Assembly: GCA_039707655.1 (NCBI GenBank)
Contig: CM077665.1
Location: 447,639,531 to 447,703,530 of the forward strand
DNA: 64,000 nt
Reading direction: 5' to 3'
Source of the DNA: Elymus sibiricus
Lineage: Eukaryota; Streptophyta; Magnoliopsida; Poales; Poaceae
Shown here: in pieces, positions 49,904 to 61,444 of the stretch
Numbering within the stretch: position 1 is the stretch's first letter
How the letters are laid out: the number at the start of each line of letters is the position of its first letter
Made by a program: the position numbers and the translations under genes
Notes under the pieces: generated by a model
Seen by the model: the letters and a program-made list of their open reading frames with translations, nothing else
The model's database searches: none
What the model was told of the DNA's origin: nothing

Positions 49904-51261
49904 AGTTCATTTGCAGTTCTTTTCAATCTCAGGGTCATCTTAGCTCAAAATAAATCATGAAATGCATGAAAAATAGCAAATGAAGTCAGAAAAGGGTTGA
50001 AAAGTGATGATGTGGTTTTGAATGGTGCATATTGAATGCAGAAAAAGTCTTGAGTTAAAATATGTTTAAAAATATGAAATCCCTTTGTAATAGACGAGTT
50101 TTCGTCCGAAACCCTGATACTTCGAAGAAGATTGTCCAGTTTGTACACGAAGTCCATCCAGTTTTTCCCGTAACCCTGTCAACTTTTTAGCACATGCTAT
50201 GTGGGTGAAATTATGATACCATGACAATTTTCAACCATTCCAGAGTTCATTTGCAGTGCTTTTCAATCTCAGGGTCATCTTAGCTCACACTAAATCATGA
50301 AATGCATGAAAAATAGCAAATGAAGTCAGAAAAGGGTTGAAAAGTGATGATTTGGCTTTGAATGGTGCATATTGAATGCAGAAAAAGTCTTGAGTTAAAA
50401 TATGTTTAAAAAAATGAAATCCCTTTATAATAGATGAGTTTTCGTCTGAAACCCTGATACTTCGAAGGAGATTTTCCAGTTTGTACACGAAGTGCATCGA
50501 GTTTTTCCCGTAACCCTCTCAACTTTTTAGCACATGCTATGTGGGTGAAATTAGGATACCATGCCAATTTTCAACCATTCCAGAGTTCATTTGTAGTGCT
50601 TTTCAATCTCAGGGTCATCTTAGCTCAAAATAAATCATGAAATGCATGAAAAATAGCAAATGAAGTCAGAAAAGGGTTGAAAAGGGATGATGTGGCTTTG
50701 AATGGTGCATATTGAATGCAGAAAAAGTCTTGTGTTAAAATATGTTTAAAAAAATAAAATCCTTTTGTAATAGACGAGTTTTCGTCCGAAACCCTGATAC
50801 TTCGAAGGAGATTGTACAGTTTCTACACGAAGTGCATCGAGTTTTTGCCGTAACCCTCTCAACTTTTTAGCACATGCTATGTGGGTGAAATTATGATACC
50901 ATGCCAATTTTCAACCATTTCAGAGTTCATTTGCAGTGCTTTTCAATCTCAGGGTCATCTTAGCTCAAAATAAATCATGAAATGCATGAAAAATAGCAAA
51001 TGAAGTCAGAAAAGGGTTGAAAAGTGATGATGTGGATTTGAATGGTGCATATTGAATGCATAAAAAGTCTTGAGTTAAAATATGTTTAAAAATGAAATCC
51101 CTTTTGTAATAGACGAGTTTTCGTTCGAAACCCGATACTTCGAAGGAGATTGTCCAGTTTGTACACGAAGTGCATTCAGTTTTTCCCGTAACCCTCTCAA
51201 ATTTTTAGCACATGCTATGTGGGTGAAATTATGATACCATGCCAATTTTCAACCATTTCAG
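49904..51261 (+). repeat. HOR C copy 2, partial (p q r s)
   Basis: Units start at 49904, 50244, 50584 and 50924. It carries the beta form: q ends 'caattttcaacc', r has 'gtcttgtg', s has 'aaaagggttg'. Unit s is 338 bp because one T is missing in 'aaacccgatac'. After s the order jumps to w (51262), so t, u and v are lost where the dimer block begins. Confidence 0.87.
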
Positions 51262-54200
51262 AGTTCATTTGCAGTGCTTTTCAATCTCAGGATCATCTTA
51301 GCTCAAAATAAATCATGAAATGCATGAAAAATAGCAAATGAAGTCAGAAAAGGGTTGAAAAGTGTTGATGTGGCTTTTAATGGTCATATTGAATGCAGAA
51401 AAAGTCTTGAGTTAAAATATGTTTAAAAATATGAGATCCCTTTGTAATAGACGAGTTTTCGTCCGAAACCCTGATACTTCGAAGGAGATTGTCCAGTTTG
51501 TACACGAAGTGCATCCAGTTTTTGCCGTAACCCTCTCAACTTTTTAGCACATGCTATGTGGGTGAAATTATGATATCATGCCAATTTTCAACCATTTCAG
51601 AGTTCATTTGCAGTTCTTTTCAATCTCAGGGTCATCTTAGCTCAAAATAAATCATGAAATGCATGAAAAATAGCAAATGAAGTCAGAAAAGGGTTGAAAA
51701 GTGATGATGTGGTTTTGAATGGTGCATATTGAATGCAGAAAAAGTCTTGAGTTAAAATATGTTTAAAAATATGAAATCCCTTTGTAATAGACGAGTTTTC
51801 GTCCGAAACCCTGATACTTCGAAGAAGATTGTCCAGTTTGTACACGAAGTCCATCCAGTTTTTCCCGTAACCCTCTCAACTTTTTAGCACATGCTATGTG
51901 GGTGAAATTATGATACCATGCCAATTTTCAACCATTTCAGAGTTCATTTGCAGTGCTTTTCAATCTCAGGATCATCTTAGCTCAAAATAAATCATGAAAT
52001 GCATGAAAAATAGCAAATGAAGTCAGAAAAGGGTTGAAAAGTGTTGATGTGGCTTTTAATGGTCATATTGAATGCAGAAAAAGTCTTGAGTTAAAATATG
52101 TTTAAAAATATGAGATCCCTTTGTAATAGACGAGTTTTCGTCCGAAACCCTGATACTTCGAAGGAGATTGTCCAGTTTGTACACGAAGTGCATCCAGTTT
52201 TTGCCGTAACCCTCTCAACTTTTTAGCACATGCTATGTGGGTGAAATTATGATATCATGCCAATTTTCAACCATTTCTGAGTTCATTTGCAGTTCTTTTC
52301 AATCTCAGGGTCATCTTAGCTCAAAATAAATCATGAAATGCATGAAAAATAGCAAATGAAGTCAGAAAAGGGTTGAAAAGTGATGATGTGGTTTTGAATG
52401 GTGCATATTGAATGCAGAAAAAGTCTTGAGTTAAAATATGTTTAAAAATATGAAATCCCTTTGTAATAGACGAGTTTTCGTCCGAAACCCTGATACTTCG
52501 AAGAAGATTGTCCAGTTTGTACACGAAGTCCATCCAGTTTTTCCCGTAACCCTCTCAACTTTTTAGCACATGCTATGTGGGTGAAATTATGATACCATGC
52601 CAATTTTCAACCATTTCAGAGTTCATTTGCAGTGCTTTTCAATCTCAGGATCATCTTAGCTCAAAATAAATCATGAAATGCATGAAAAATAGCAAATGAA
52701 GTCAGAAAAGGGTTGAAAAGTGTTGATGTGGCTTTTAATGGTCATATTGAATGCAGAAAAAGTCTTGAGTTAAAATATGTTTAAAAATATGAGATCCCTT
52801 TGTAATAGACGAGTTTTCGTCCGAAACCCTGATACTTCGAAGGAGATTGTCCAGTTTGTACACGAAGTGCATCCAGTTTTTGCCGTAACCCTCTCAACTT
52901 TTTAGCACATGCTATGTGGGTGAAATTATGATATCATGCCAATTTTCAACCATTTCAGAGTTCATTTGCAGTTCTTTTCAATCTCAGGGTCATCTTAGCT
53001 CAAAATAAATCATGAAATGCATGAAAAATAGCAAATGAAGTCAGAAAAGGGTTGAAAAGTGATGATGTGGTTTTGAATGGTGCATATTGAATGCAGAAAA
53101 AGTCTTGAGTTAAAATATGTTTAAAAATATGAAATCCCTTTGTAATAGACGAGTTTTCGTCCGAAACCCTGATACTTCGAAGAAGATTGTCCAGTTTGTA
53201 CACGAAGTCCATCCAGTTTTTCCCGTAACCCTCTCAACTTTTTAGCACATGCTATGTGGGTGAAATTATGATACCATGCCAATTTTCAACCATTTCAGAG
53301 TTCATTTGCAGTGCTTTTCAATCTCAGGATCATCTTAGCTCAAAATAAATCATGAAATGCATGAAAAATAGCAAATGAAGTCAGAAAAGGGTTGAAAAGT
53401 GTTGATGTGGCTTTTAATGGTCATATTGAATGCAGAAAAAGTCTTGAGTTAAAATATGTTTAAAAATATGAGATCCCTTTGTAATAGACGAGTTTTCGTC
53501 CGAAACCCTGATACTTCGAAGGAGATTGTCCAGTTTGTACACGAAGTGCATCCAGTTTTTGCCGTAACCCTCTCAACTTTTTAGCACATGCTATGTGGGT
53601 GAAATTATGATATCATGCCAATTTTCAACCATTTCAGAGTTCATTTGCAGTTCTTTTCAATCTCAGGGTCATCTTAGCTCAAAATAAATCATGAAATGCA
53701 TGAAAAATAGCAAATGAAGTCAGAAAAGGGTTGAAAAGTGATGATGTGGTTTTGAATGGTGCATATTGAATGCAGAAAAAGTCTTGAGTTAAAATATGTT
53801 TAAAAATATGAAATCCCTTTGTAATAGACGAGTTTTCGTCCGAAACCCTGATACTTCGAAGAAGATTGTCCAGTTTGTACACGAAGTCCATCCAGTTTTT
53901 CCCGTAACCCTCTCAACTTTTTAGCACATGCTATGTGGGTGAAATTATGATACCATGCCAATTTTCAACCATTTCAGAGTTCATTTGCAGTGCTTTTCAA
54001 TCTCAGGATCATCTTAGCTCAAAATAAATCATGAAATGCATGAAAAATAGCAAATGAAGTCAGAAAAGGGTTGAAAAGTGTTGATGTGGCTTTTAATGGT
54101 CATATTGAATGCAGAAAAAGTCTTGAGTTAAAATATGTTTAAAAATATGAGATCCCTTTGTAATAGACGAGTTTTCGTCCGAAACCCTGATACTTCGAAG

Positions 54201-54656
54201 GAGATTGTCCAGTTTGTACACGAAGTGCATCCAGTTTTTGCCGTAACCCTCTCAACTTTTTAGCACATGCTATGTGGGTGAAATTATGATATCATGCCAA
54301 TTTTCAACCATTTCAGAGTTCATTTGCAGTTCTTTTCAATCTCAGGGTCATCTTAGCTCAAAATAAATCATGAAATGCATGAAAAATAGCAAATGAAGTC
54401 AGAAAAGGGTTGAAAAGTGATGATGTGGTTTTGAATGGTGCATATTGAATGCAGAAAAAGTCTTGAGTTAAAATATGTTTAAAAATATGAAATCCCTTTG
54501 TAATAGACGAGTTTTCGTCCGAAACCCTGATACTTCGAAGAAGATTGTCCAGTTTGTACACGAAGTCCATCCAGTTTTTCCCGTAACCCTGTCAACTTTT
54601 TAGCACATGCTATGTGGGTGAAATTATGAGACCATGACAATTTTCAACCATTCCAG
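51262..54656 (+). repeat. Five tandem copies of a w-p dimer (5 x 679 bp)
   Basis: Dimers start at 51262, 51941, 52620, 53299 and 53978, each a 339 bp w unit and a 340 bp p unit (p starts at 51601, 52280, 52959, 53638 and 54317). All five w units carry 'caggatcatc' in place of 'cagggtcatc', absent from the w units at 49565 and 58729. The dimers are nearly identical; exceptions are 'atttctgag' near 52276 and the last p, which ends 'cctgtcaac' and 'gagaccatgac', returning to the normal p-to-q junction. The pattern indicates local amplification of a single mutated w-p pair. Confidence 0.93.
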
Positions 54657-56352
54657 AGTTCATTTGCAGTGCTTTTCAATCTCAGGGTCATCTTAGCTCA
54701 CACTAAATCATGAAATGCATGAAAAATAGCAAATGAAGTCAGAAAAGGGTTGAAAAGTGATGATTTGGCTTTGAATGGTGCATATTGAATGCAGAAAAAG
54801 TCTTGAGTTAAAATATGTTTAAAAAAATGAAATCCCTTTATAATAGACGAGTTTTCGTTTGAAACCCTGATACTTCGAAGGTGATTTTCCAGTTTGTACA
54901 CGAAGTGCATCGAGTTTTTCCCGTAACCCTCTCAACTTTTTAGCACATGCTATGTGGGTGAAATTAGGATACCATGCCAATTTGCAACCATTCCAGAGTT
55001 CATTTGTAGTGCTTTTCAATCTCAGGGTCATCTTAGCTCAAAATAAATCATGAAATGCATGAAAAATAGCAAATGAAGTCAGAAAAGGGTTGAAAAGGGA
55101 TGATGTGGCTTTGAATGGTGCATATTGAATGCAGAAAAAGTCATGTGTTAAAATATGTTTAAAAAAATAAAATCCTTTTGTAATAGACGAGTTTTCGTCC
55201 GAAACCCTGATACTTCGAAGGAGATTGTACAGTTTCTACACGAAGTGCATCGAGTTTTTGCCGTAACCCTCTCAACTTTTTAGCACATGCTATGTGGGTG
55301 AAATTATGATACCATGCCAATTTTCAACCATTTCAGAGTTCATTTGCAGTGCTTTTCAATCTCAGGGTCATCTTAGCTCAAAATAAATCATGAAATGCAT
55401 GAAAAATAGCAAATGAAGTCAGAAAAGGTTGAAAAGTGATGATGTGGATTTGAATGGTGCATATTGAATGCATAAAAAGTCTTGAGTTAAAATATGTTTA
55501 AAAATGAAATCCCTTTTGTAATAGACGAGTTTTCGTTCGAAACCCTGATACTTCGAAGGAGATTGTCCAGTTTGTACACGAAGTGCATTCAGTTTTTCCC
55601 GTAACCCTCTCAACTTTTTAGCACATGCTATGTGGGTGAAATTATGATACCATGCCAAGTTTCAACCATTTCAGAGTTCATTTGCAGTGCTTTTCAATCT
55701 CAGGGTCATCTTAGCTCAAACTAAATCATGAAATGCATGAAAAATAGCAAATGAAGTCAGAAAAGGGTTGAAAAGTGATGATGTGGCTTTGAATGGTGCA
55801 TATTGAATGCTAAAAAAGTCTTGAGTTAAAATATGTTTAAAAAATGAAATCCCTTTGTAATAGACGAGTTTTCGTCCGAAACCCTGATACTTCGAAGGAG
55901 ATTGTCCAGTTTGTACACGAAGTGCAGCCAGTTTTTCCCGTAACCCTCTCAACTTTTTAGCACATTCTATGTGGGTGAAATTATGATACCATGCCAATTT
56001 TCAACCATTTCAGAGTTCATTTGCAGTGCTTTTCAATCTCAGGGTCATCTTAGCTCAAAATAAATCATGAAATGCATGAAAAATAGCAAATGAAGTCAGA
56101 AAAGGGTTGAAAAGTGATGATGTGGCTTTGAATGGTGCATATTGAATGCAGAAAAAGTCTTGAGTTAAAATATGTTTAAAAAATGAAATCCCTTTGTAAT
56201 AGACGAGTTTTCGTCCGAAACCCTGATACTTCGAAGGAGATTGTCCAGTTTGTACACGAAGTGCATCCAGTTTTTGCCGTAACCCTCTCAACTTTTTAGC
56301 ACATGCTATGTGGGTGAAATTATGATATCATGCCAATTTTCAACCATTTCAG
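54317..56352 (+). repeat. HOR C copy 3, shortened (p q r s t u/w)
   Basis: Units start at 54317 (p, shared with the dimer block), 54657 (q; 'cgtttgaa', 'gaaggtgatt'), 54997 (r; 'gtcatgtg'), 55337 (s; 'aaaaggttg', 338 bp), 55675 (t; 'cacattctatg') and 56014 (u/w). The last unit starts as u ('aaaaaatgaaatccc') and ends as w ('gtgcatccagtttttgccg'), so v and parts of u and w are lost. Alpha form of q-r-s. Confidence 0.86.
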
Positions 56353-59067
56353 AGTTCATTTGCAGTTCTTTTCAATCTCAGGGTCATCTTAGCTCAAAAT
56401 AAATCATGAAATGCATGAAAAATAGCAAATGAAGTCAGAAAAGGGTTGAAAAGTGATGATGTGGTTTTGAATGGTGCATATTGAATGCAGAAAAAGTCTT
56501 GAGTTAAAATATGTTTAAAAATATGAAATCCCTTTGTAATAGACGAGTTTTCGTCCGAAACCCTGATACTTCAAAGAAGATTGTCCAGTTTGTACACGAA
56601 GTCCATCCAGTTTTTCCCGTAACCCTGTCAACTTTTTAGCACATGCTATGTGGGTGAAATTATGATACCATGACAATTTTCAACCATTCCAGAGTTCATT
56701 TGCAGTGCTTTTCAATCTCAGGGTCATCTTAGCTCACACTAAATCATGAAATGCATGAAAAATAGCAAATGAAGTCAGAAAAGGGTTGAAAAGTGATGAT
56801 TTGGCTTTGAATGGTGCATATTGAATGCAGAAAAAGTCTTGAGTTAAAATATGTTTAAAAAAATGAAATCCCTTTATAATAGACGAGTTTTCGTCTGAAA
56901 CCCTGATACTTCGAAGGAGATTTTCCAGTTTGTACACGAAGTGCATCGAGTTTTTCCCGTAACCCTCTCAACTTTTTAGCACATGCTATGTGGGTGAAAT
57001 TAGGATACCATGCCAATTTTCAACCATTCCAGAGTTCATTTGTAGTGCTTTTCAATCTCAGGGTCATCTTAGCTCAAAATAAATCATGAAATGCATGAAA
57101 AATAGCAAATGAAGTCAGAAAAGGGTTGAAAAGGGATGATGTGGCTTTGAATGGTGCATATTGAATGCAGAAAAAGTCTTGTGTTAAAATATGTTTAAAA
57201 AAATAAAATCCTTTTGTAATAGACGAGTTTTCGTCCGAAACCCTGATACTTCGAAGGAGATTGTACAGTTTCTACACGAAGTGCATCGAGTTTTTGCCGT
57301 AACCCTCTCAACTTTTTAGCACATGCTATGTGGGTGAAATTATGAAACCATGCCAATTTTCAACCATTTCAGAGTTCATTTGCAGTGCTTTTCAATCTCA
57401 GGGTCATCTTAGCTCAAAATAAATCATGAAATGCATGAAAAATAGCAAATGAAGTCAGAAAAGGGTTGAAAAGTGATGATGTGGATTTGAATGGTGCATA
57501 TTGAATGCATAAAAAGTCTTGAGTTAAAATATGTTTAAAAATGAAATCCCTTTTGTAATAGACGAGTTTTCGTTCGAAACCCTGATACTTCGAAGGAGAT
57601 TGTCCAGTTTGTACACGAAGTGCATTCAGTTTTTCCCGTAACCCTCTCAACTTTTTACCACATGCTATGTGGGTGAAATTATGATACCATGCCAAGTTTC
57701 AACCATTTCAGAGTTCATTTGCAGTGCTTTTCAATCTCAGGGTCATCTTAGCTCAAACTAAATCATGAAATGCATGAAAAATAGCAAATGAAGTCAGAAA
57801 AGGGTTGAAAAGTGATGATGTGGCTTTGAATGGTGCATATTGAATGCTAAAAAAGTCTTGAGTTAAAATATGTTTAAAAAATGAAATCCCTTTGTAATAG
57901 ACGAGTTTTCGTCCGAAACCCTGATACTTCGAAGGAGATTGTCCAGTTTGTACATGAAGTGCAGCCAGTTTTTCCCGTAACCCTCTCAACTTTTTAGCAC
58001 ATGCTATGTGGGTGAAATTATGATACCATGCCAATTTTCAACCATTTCAGAGTTCATTTGCAGTGCTTTTCAATCTCAGGGTCATCGTAGCTCAAAATAA
58101 ATAATGAAATGCATGAAAAATAGCAAATGAAGTCAGAAAAGGGTTGAAAAGTGATGATGTGGCTTTGAATGGTGCATATTGAATGCAGAAAAAGTCTTGA
58201 GTTAAAATATGTTTAAAAAATGAAATCCCTTTGTAATAGACGAGTTTTCGTCCGAAACCCTGATACTTCGAAGGAGATTTTCCAGTTTGTCAACGAAGTG
58301 CATCGAGTTTTTCCCGTAACCCTCTCAACTTTTTAGCACATGCTATGTGGGTGAAATTATGATATCATGCCAATTTTCAACCATTTCAGAGTTCATTTGC
58401 AGTTCTTTTCAATCTCAGGGTCATCTTAGCTCAACATAAATCATGAAATGCATGAAAAATAGCAAATGAAGTCAGAAAAGGGTTGAAAAGTGATGATGTG
58501 GCTTTGAATGGTGCATATTGAATGCAGAAAAAGTCTTGAGTTAAAATATGTTAAAAAAATAAAATCCTTTTGTAATAGACGAGTTTTCGTCCGAAACCCT
58601 GATACTTCGAAGGAGATTGTCCAGTTTGTACACGAAGTGCATCCAGTTTTTCCCGTAACCCTCTCACCTTTTTAGCACATGCTATGTGGGTGAAATTATG
58701 ATACCATGCCAATTTTCAACCATTTCAGAGTTCATTTGCAGTGCTTTTCAATCTCAGGGTCATCTTAGCTCAAAATAAATCATGAAATGCATGAAAAATA
58801 GCAAATGAAGTCAGAAAAGGGTTGAAAAGTGTTGATGTGGCTTTTAATGGTCATATTGAATGCAGAAAAAGTCTTGAGTTAAAATATGTTTAAAAATATG
58901 AGATCCCTTTGTAATAGACGAGTTTTCGTCCGAAACCCTGATACTTCGAAGGAGATTGTCCAGTTTGTACACGAAGTGCATCCAGTTTTTGCCGTAACCC
59001 TCTCAACTTTTTAGCACATGCTATGTGGGTGAAATTATGATATCATGCCAATTTTCAACCATTTCAG
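56353..59067 (+). repeat. HOR C copy 4 (8 units p-w, 2715 bp)
   Basis: Units start at 56353 (p; private 'ttcaaagaag'), 56693 (q), 57033 (r; 'gtcttgtg', ends 'gaaaccatgcc'), 57373 (s), 57712 (t; 'gtacatgaag'), 58051 (u; 'catcgtagc', 'gtcaacgaag'), 58390 (v) and 58729 (w, with the ordinary 'cagggtcatc'). Beta form of q-r-s. The order matches copy 1 over all eight units. Confidence 0.9.
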
Positions 59068-61104
59068 AGTTCATTTGCAGTTCTTTTCAATCTCAGGGTC
59101 ATCTTAGCTCAAAATAAATCATGAAATGCATGAAAAATAGCAAATGAAGTCAGAAAAGGGTTGAAAAGTGATGATGTGGTTTTGAATGGTGCATATTGAA
59201 TGCAGAAAAAGTCTTGAGTTAAAATATGTTTAAAAATATGAAATCCCTTTGTAATAGACGAGTTTTCGTCCGAAACCCTGATACTTCGAAGAAGATTGTC
59301 CAGTTTGTACACGAAGTCCATCCAGTTTTTCCCGTAACCCTGTCAACTTTTTAGCACATGCTATGTGGGTGAAATTATGATACCATGACAATTTTCAACC
59401 ATTCCAGAGTTCATTTGCAGTGCTTTTCAATCTCAGGGTCATCTTAGCTCACACTAAATCATGAAATGCATGAAAAATAGCAAATGAAGTCAGAAAAGGG
59501 TTGAAAAGTGATGATTTGGCTTTGAATGGTGCATATTGAATGCAGAAAAAGTCTTGAGTTAAAATATGTTTAAAAAAATGAAATCCCTTTATAATAGACG
59601 AGTTTTCGTCTGAAACCCTGATACTTCGAAGGAGATTTTCCAGTTTGTACACGAAGTGCATCGAGTTTTTCCCGTAACCCTCTCAACTTTTTAGCACATG
59701 CTATGTGGGTGAAATTAGGATACCATGCCAATTTTCAACCATTCCAGAGTTCATTTGTAGTGCTTTTCAATCTCAGGGTCATCTTAGCTCAAAATAAATC
59801 ATGAAATGCATGAAAAATAGCAAATGAAGTCAGAAAAGGGTTGAAAAGTGATGATGTGGCTTTGAATGGTGCATATTGAATGCAGAAAAAGTCTTGAGTT
59901 AAAATATGTTTAAAAAAATGAAATCCCTTCGTAATAGACGAGTTTTCGTCCGAAACCCTGATACTTCGAAGGAGATTTTCCAGTTTGTACACGAAGTCCA
60001 TCCAGTTTTTCCCGTAACCCTCTCAACTTTTTAGCACATGCTATGTGGGTGAAATTATGATACCATGCCAATTTTCAACCATTTCAGAGTTCATTTGCAG
60101 TGCTTTTCAATCTCAGGGTCATCTTAGCTCAAAATAAATCATGAAATGCATGAAAAATAGCAAATGAAGTCAGAAAAGGGTTGAAAAGTGATGATGTGGA
60201 TTTGAATGGTGCATATTGAATGCATAAAAAGTCTTGAGTTAAAATATTTTTAAAAATGAAATCCCTTTTGTAATAGACGAGTTTTCGTTCGAAACCCTGA
60301 TACTTCGAAGGAGATTGTCCAGTTTGTACACGAAGTGCATTCAGTTTTTCCCGTAACCCTCTCAACTTTTTAGCACATGCTATGTGGGTGAAATTATGAT
60401 ACCATGCCAATTTTCAACCATTTCAGAGTTCATTTGCAGTGCTTTTCAATCTCAGGATCATCTTAGCTCAAACTAAATCATGAAATGCATGAAAAATAGC
60501 AAATGAAGTCAGAAAAGGGTTGAAAAGTGATGATGTGGCTTTGAATGGTGCATATTGAATGCTAAAAAAGTCTTGAGTTAAAATATGTTTAAAAAATGAA
60601 ATCCCTTTGTAATAGACGAGTTTTCGTCCGAAACCCTGATACTTCGAAGGAGATTGTCCAGTTTGTACACGAAGTGCAGCCAGTTTTTCCCGTAACCCTC
60701 TCAACTTTTTAGCACATGCTATGTGGGTGAAATTATGATACCATGCCAATTTTCAACCATTTCAGAGTTCATTTGCAGTGCTTTTCAATCTCAGGGTCAT
60801 CTTAGCTCAAAATAAATCATGAAATGCATGAAAAATAGGAAATGAAGTCAGAAAAGGGTTGAAAAGTGATGATGTGGCTTTGAATGGTGCATATTAAATG
60901 CAGAAAAAGTCTTGAGTTAAAATATGTTTAAAAAATGAAATCCCTTTGTAATAGACGAGTTTTCGTCCGAAACCCTGATACTTCGAAGGAGATTTTCCAG
61001 TTTGTCAACGAAGTGCATCGAGTTTTTCCCGTAACCCTCTCAACTTTTTAGCACATGCTATGTGGGTGAAATTATGATATCATGCCAATTTTCAACCATT
61101 TCAG
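59068..61104 (+). repeat. HOR C copy 5, partial (p q r-variant s t u)
   Basis: Units start at 59068 (p), 59408 (q), 59748, 60088 (s; 'aaatatttttaaaaatg'), 60427 (t; 'caggatcatc', 'gctaaaaaag') and 60766 (u; 'ataggaaatg', 'attaaatg', 'gtcaacgaag'). In the r position, 59748 lacks the r marks and has 'cccttcgtaat' and 'gtccatcc', so it is a different or fused unit. The next unit is the v/q hybrid at 61105. Confidence 0.82.
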
Positions 61105-61444
61105 AGTTCATTTGCAGTTCTTTTCAATCTCAGGGTCATCTTAGCTCAACATAAATCATGAAATGCATGAAAAATAGCAAATGAAGTCAGAAAAGGGTTG
61201 AAAAGTGATGATTTGGCTTTGAATGGTGCATATTGAATGCAGAAAAAGTCTTGAGTTAAAATATGTTTAAAAAAATGAAATCCCTTTATAATAGACGAGT
61301 TTTCGTTTGAAACCCTGATACTTCGAAGGTGATTTTCCAGTTTGTACACGAAGTGCATCGAGTTTTTCCCGTAACCCTCTCAACTTTTTAGCACATGCTA
61401 TGTGGGTGAAATTAGGATACCATGCCAATTTGCAACCATTCCAG
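61105..61444 (+). repeat. Hybrid unit v/q
   Basis: The unit starts as v ('cagttctttt', 'ctcaacataaat'; it also follows a u unit, as v should). It continues as q ('gatgatttgg', 'ttataatag', 'cgtttgaa', 'gaaggtgatt'). Units w and p that should lie between v and q are absent. This is the expected deletion product of exchange between v and q and forms the left border of the 6448 bp repeat. Confidence 0.85.
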
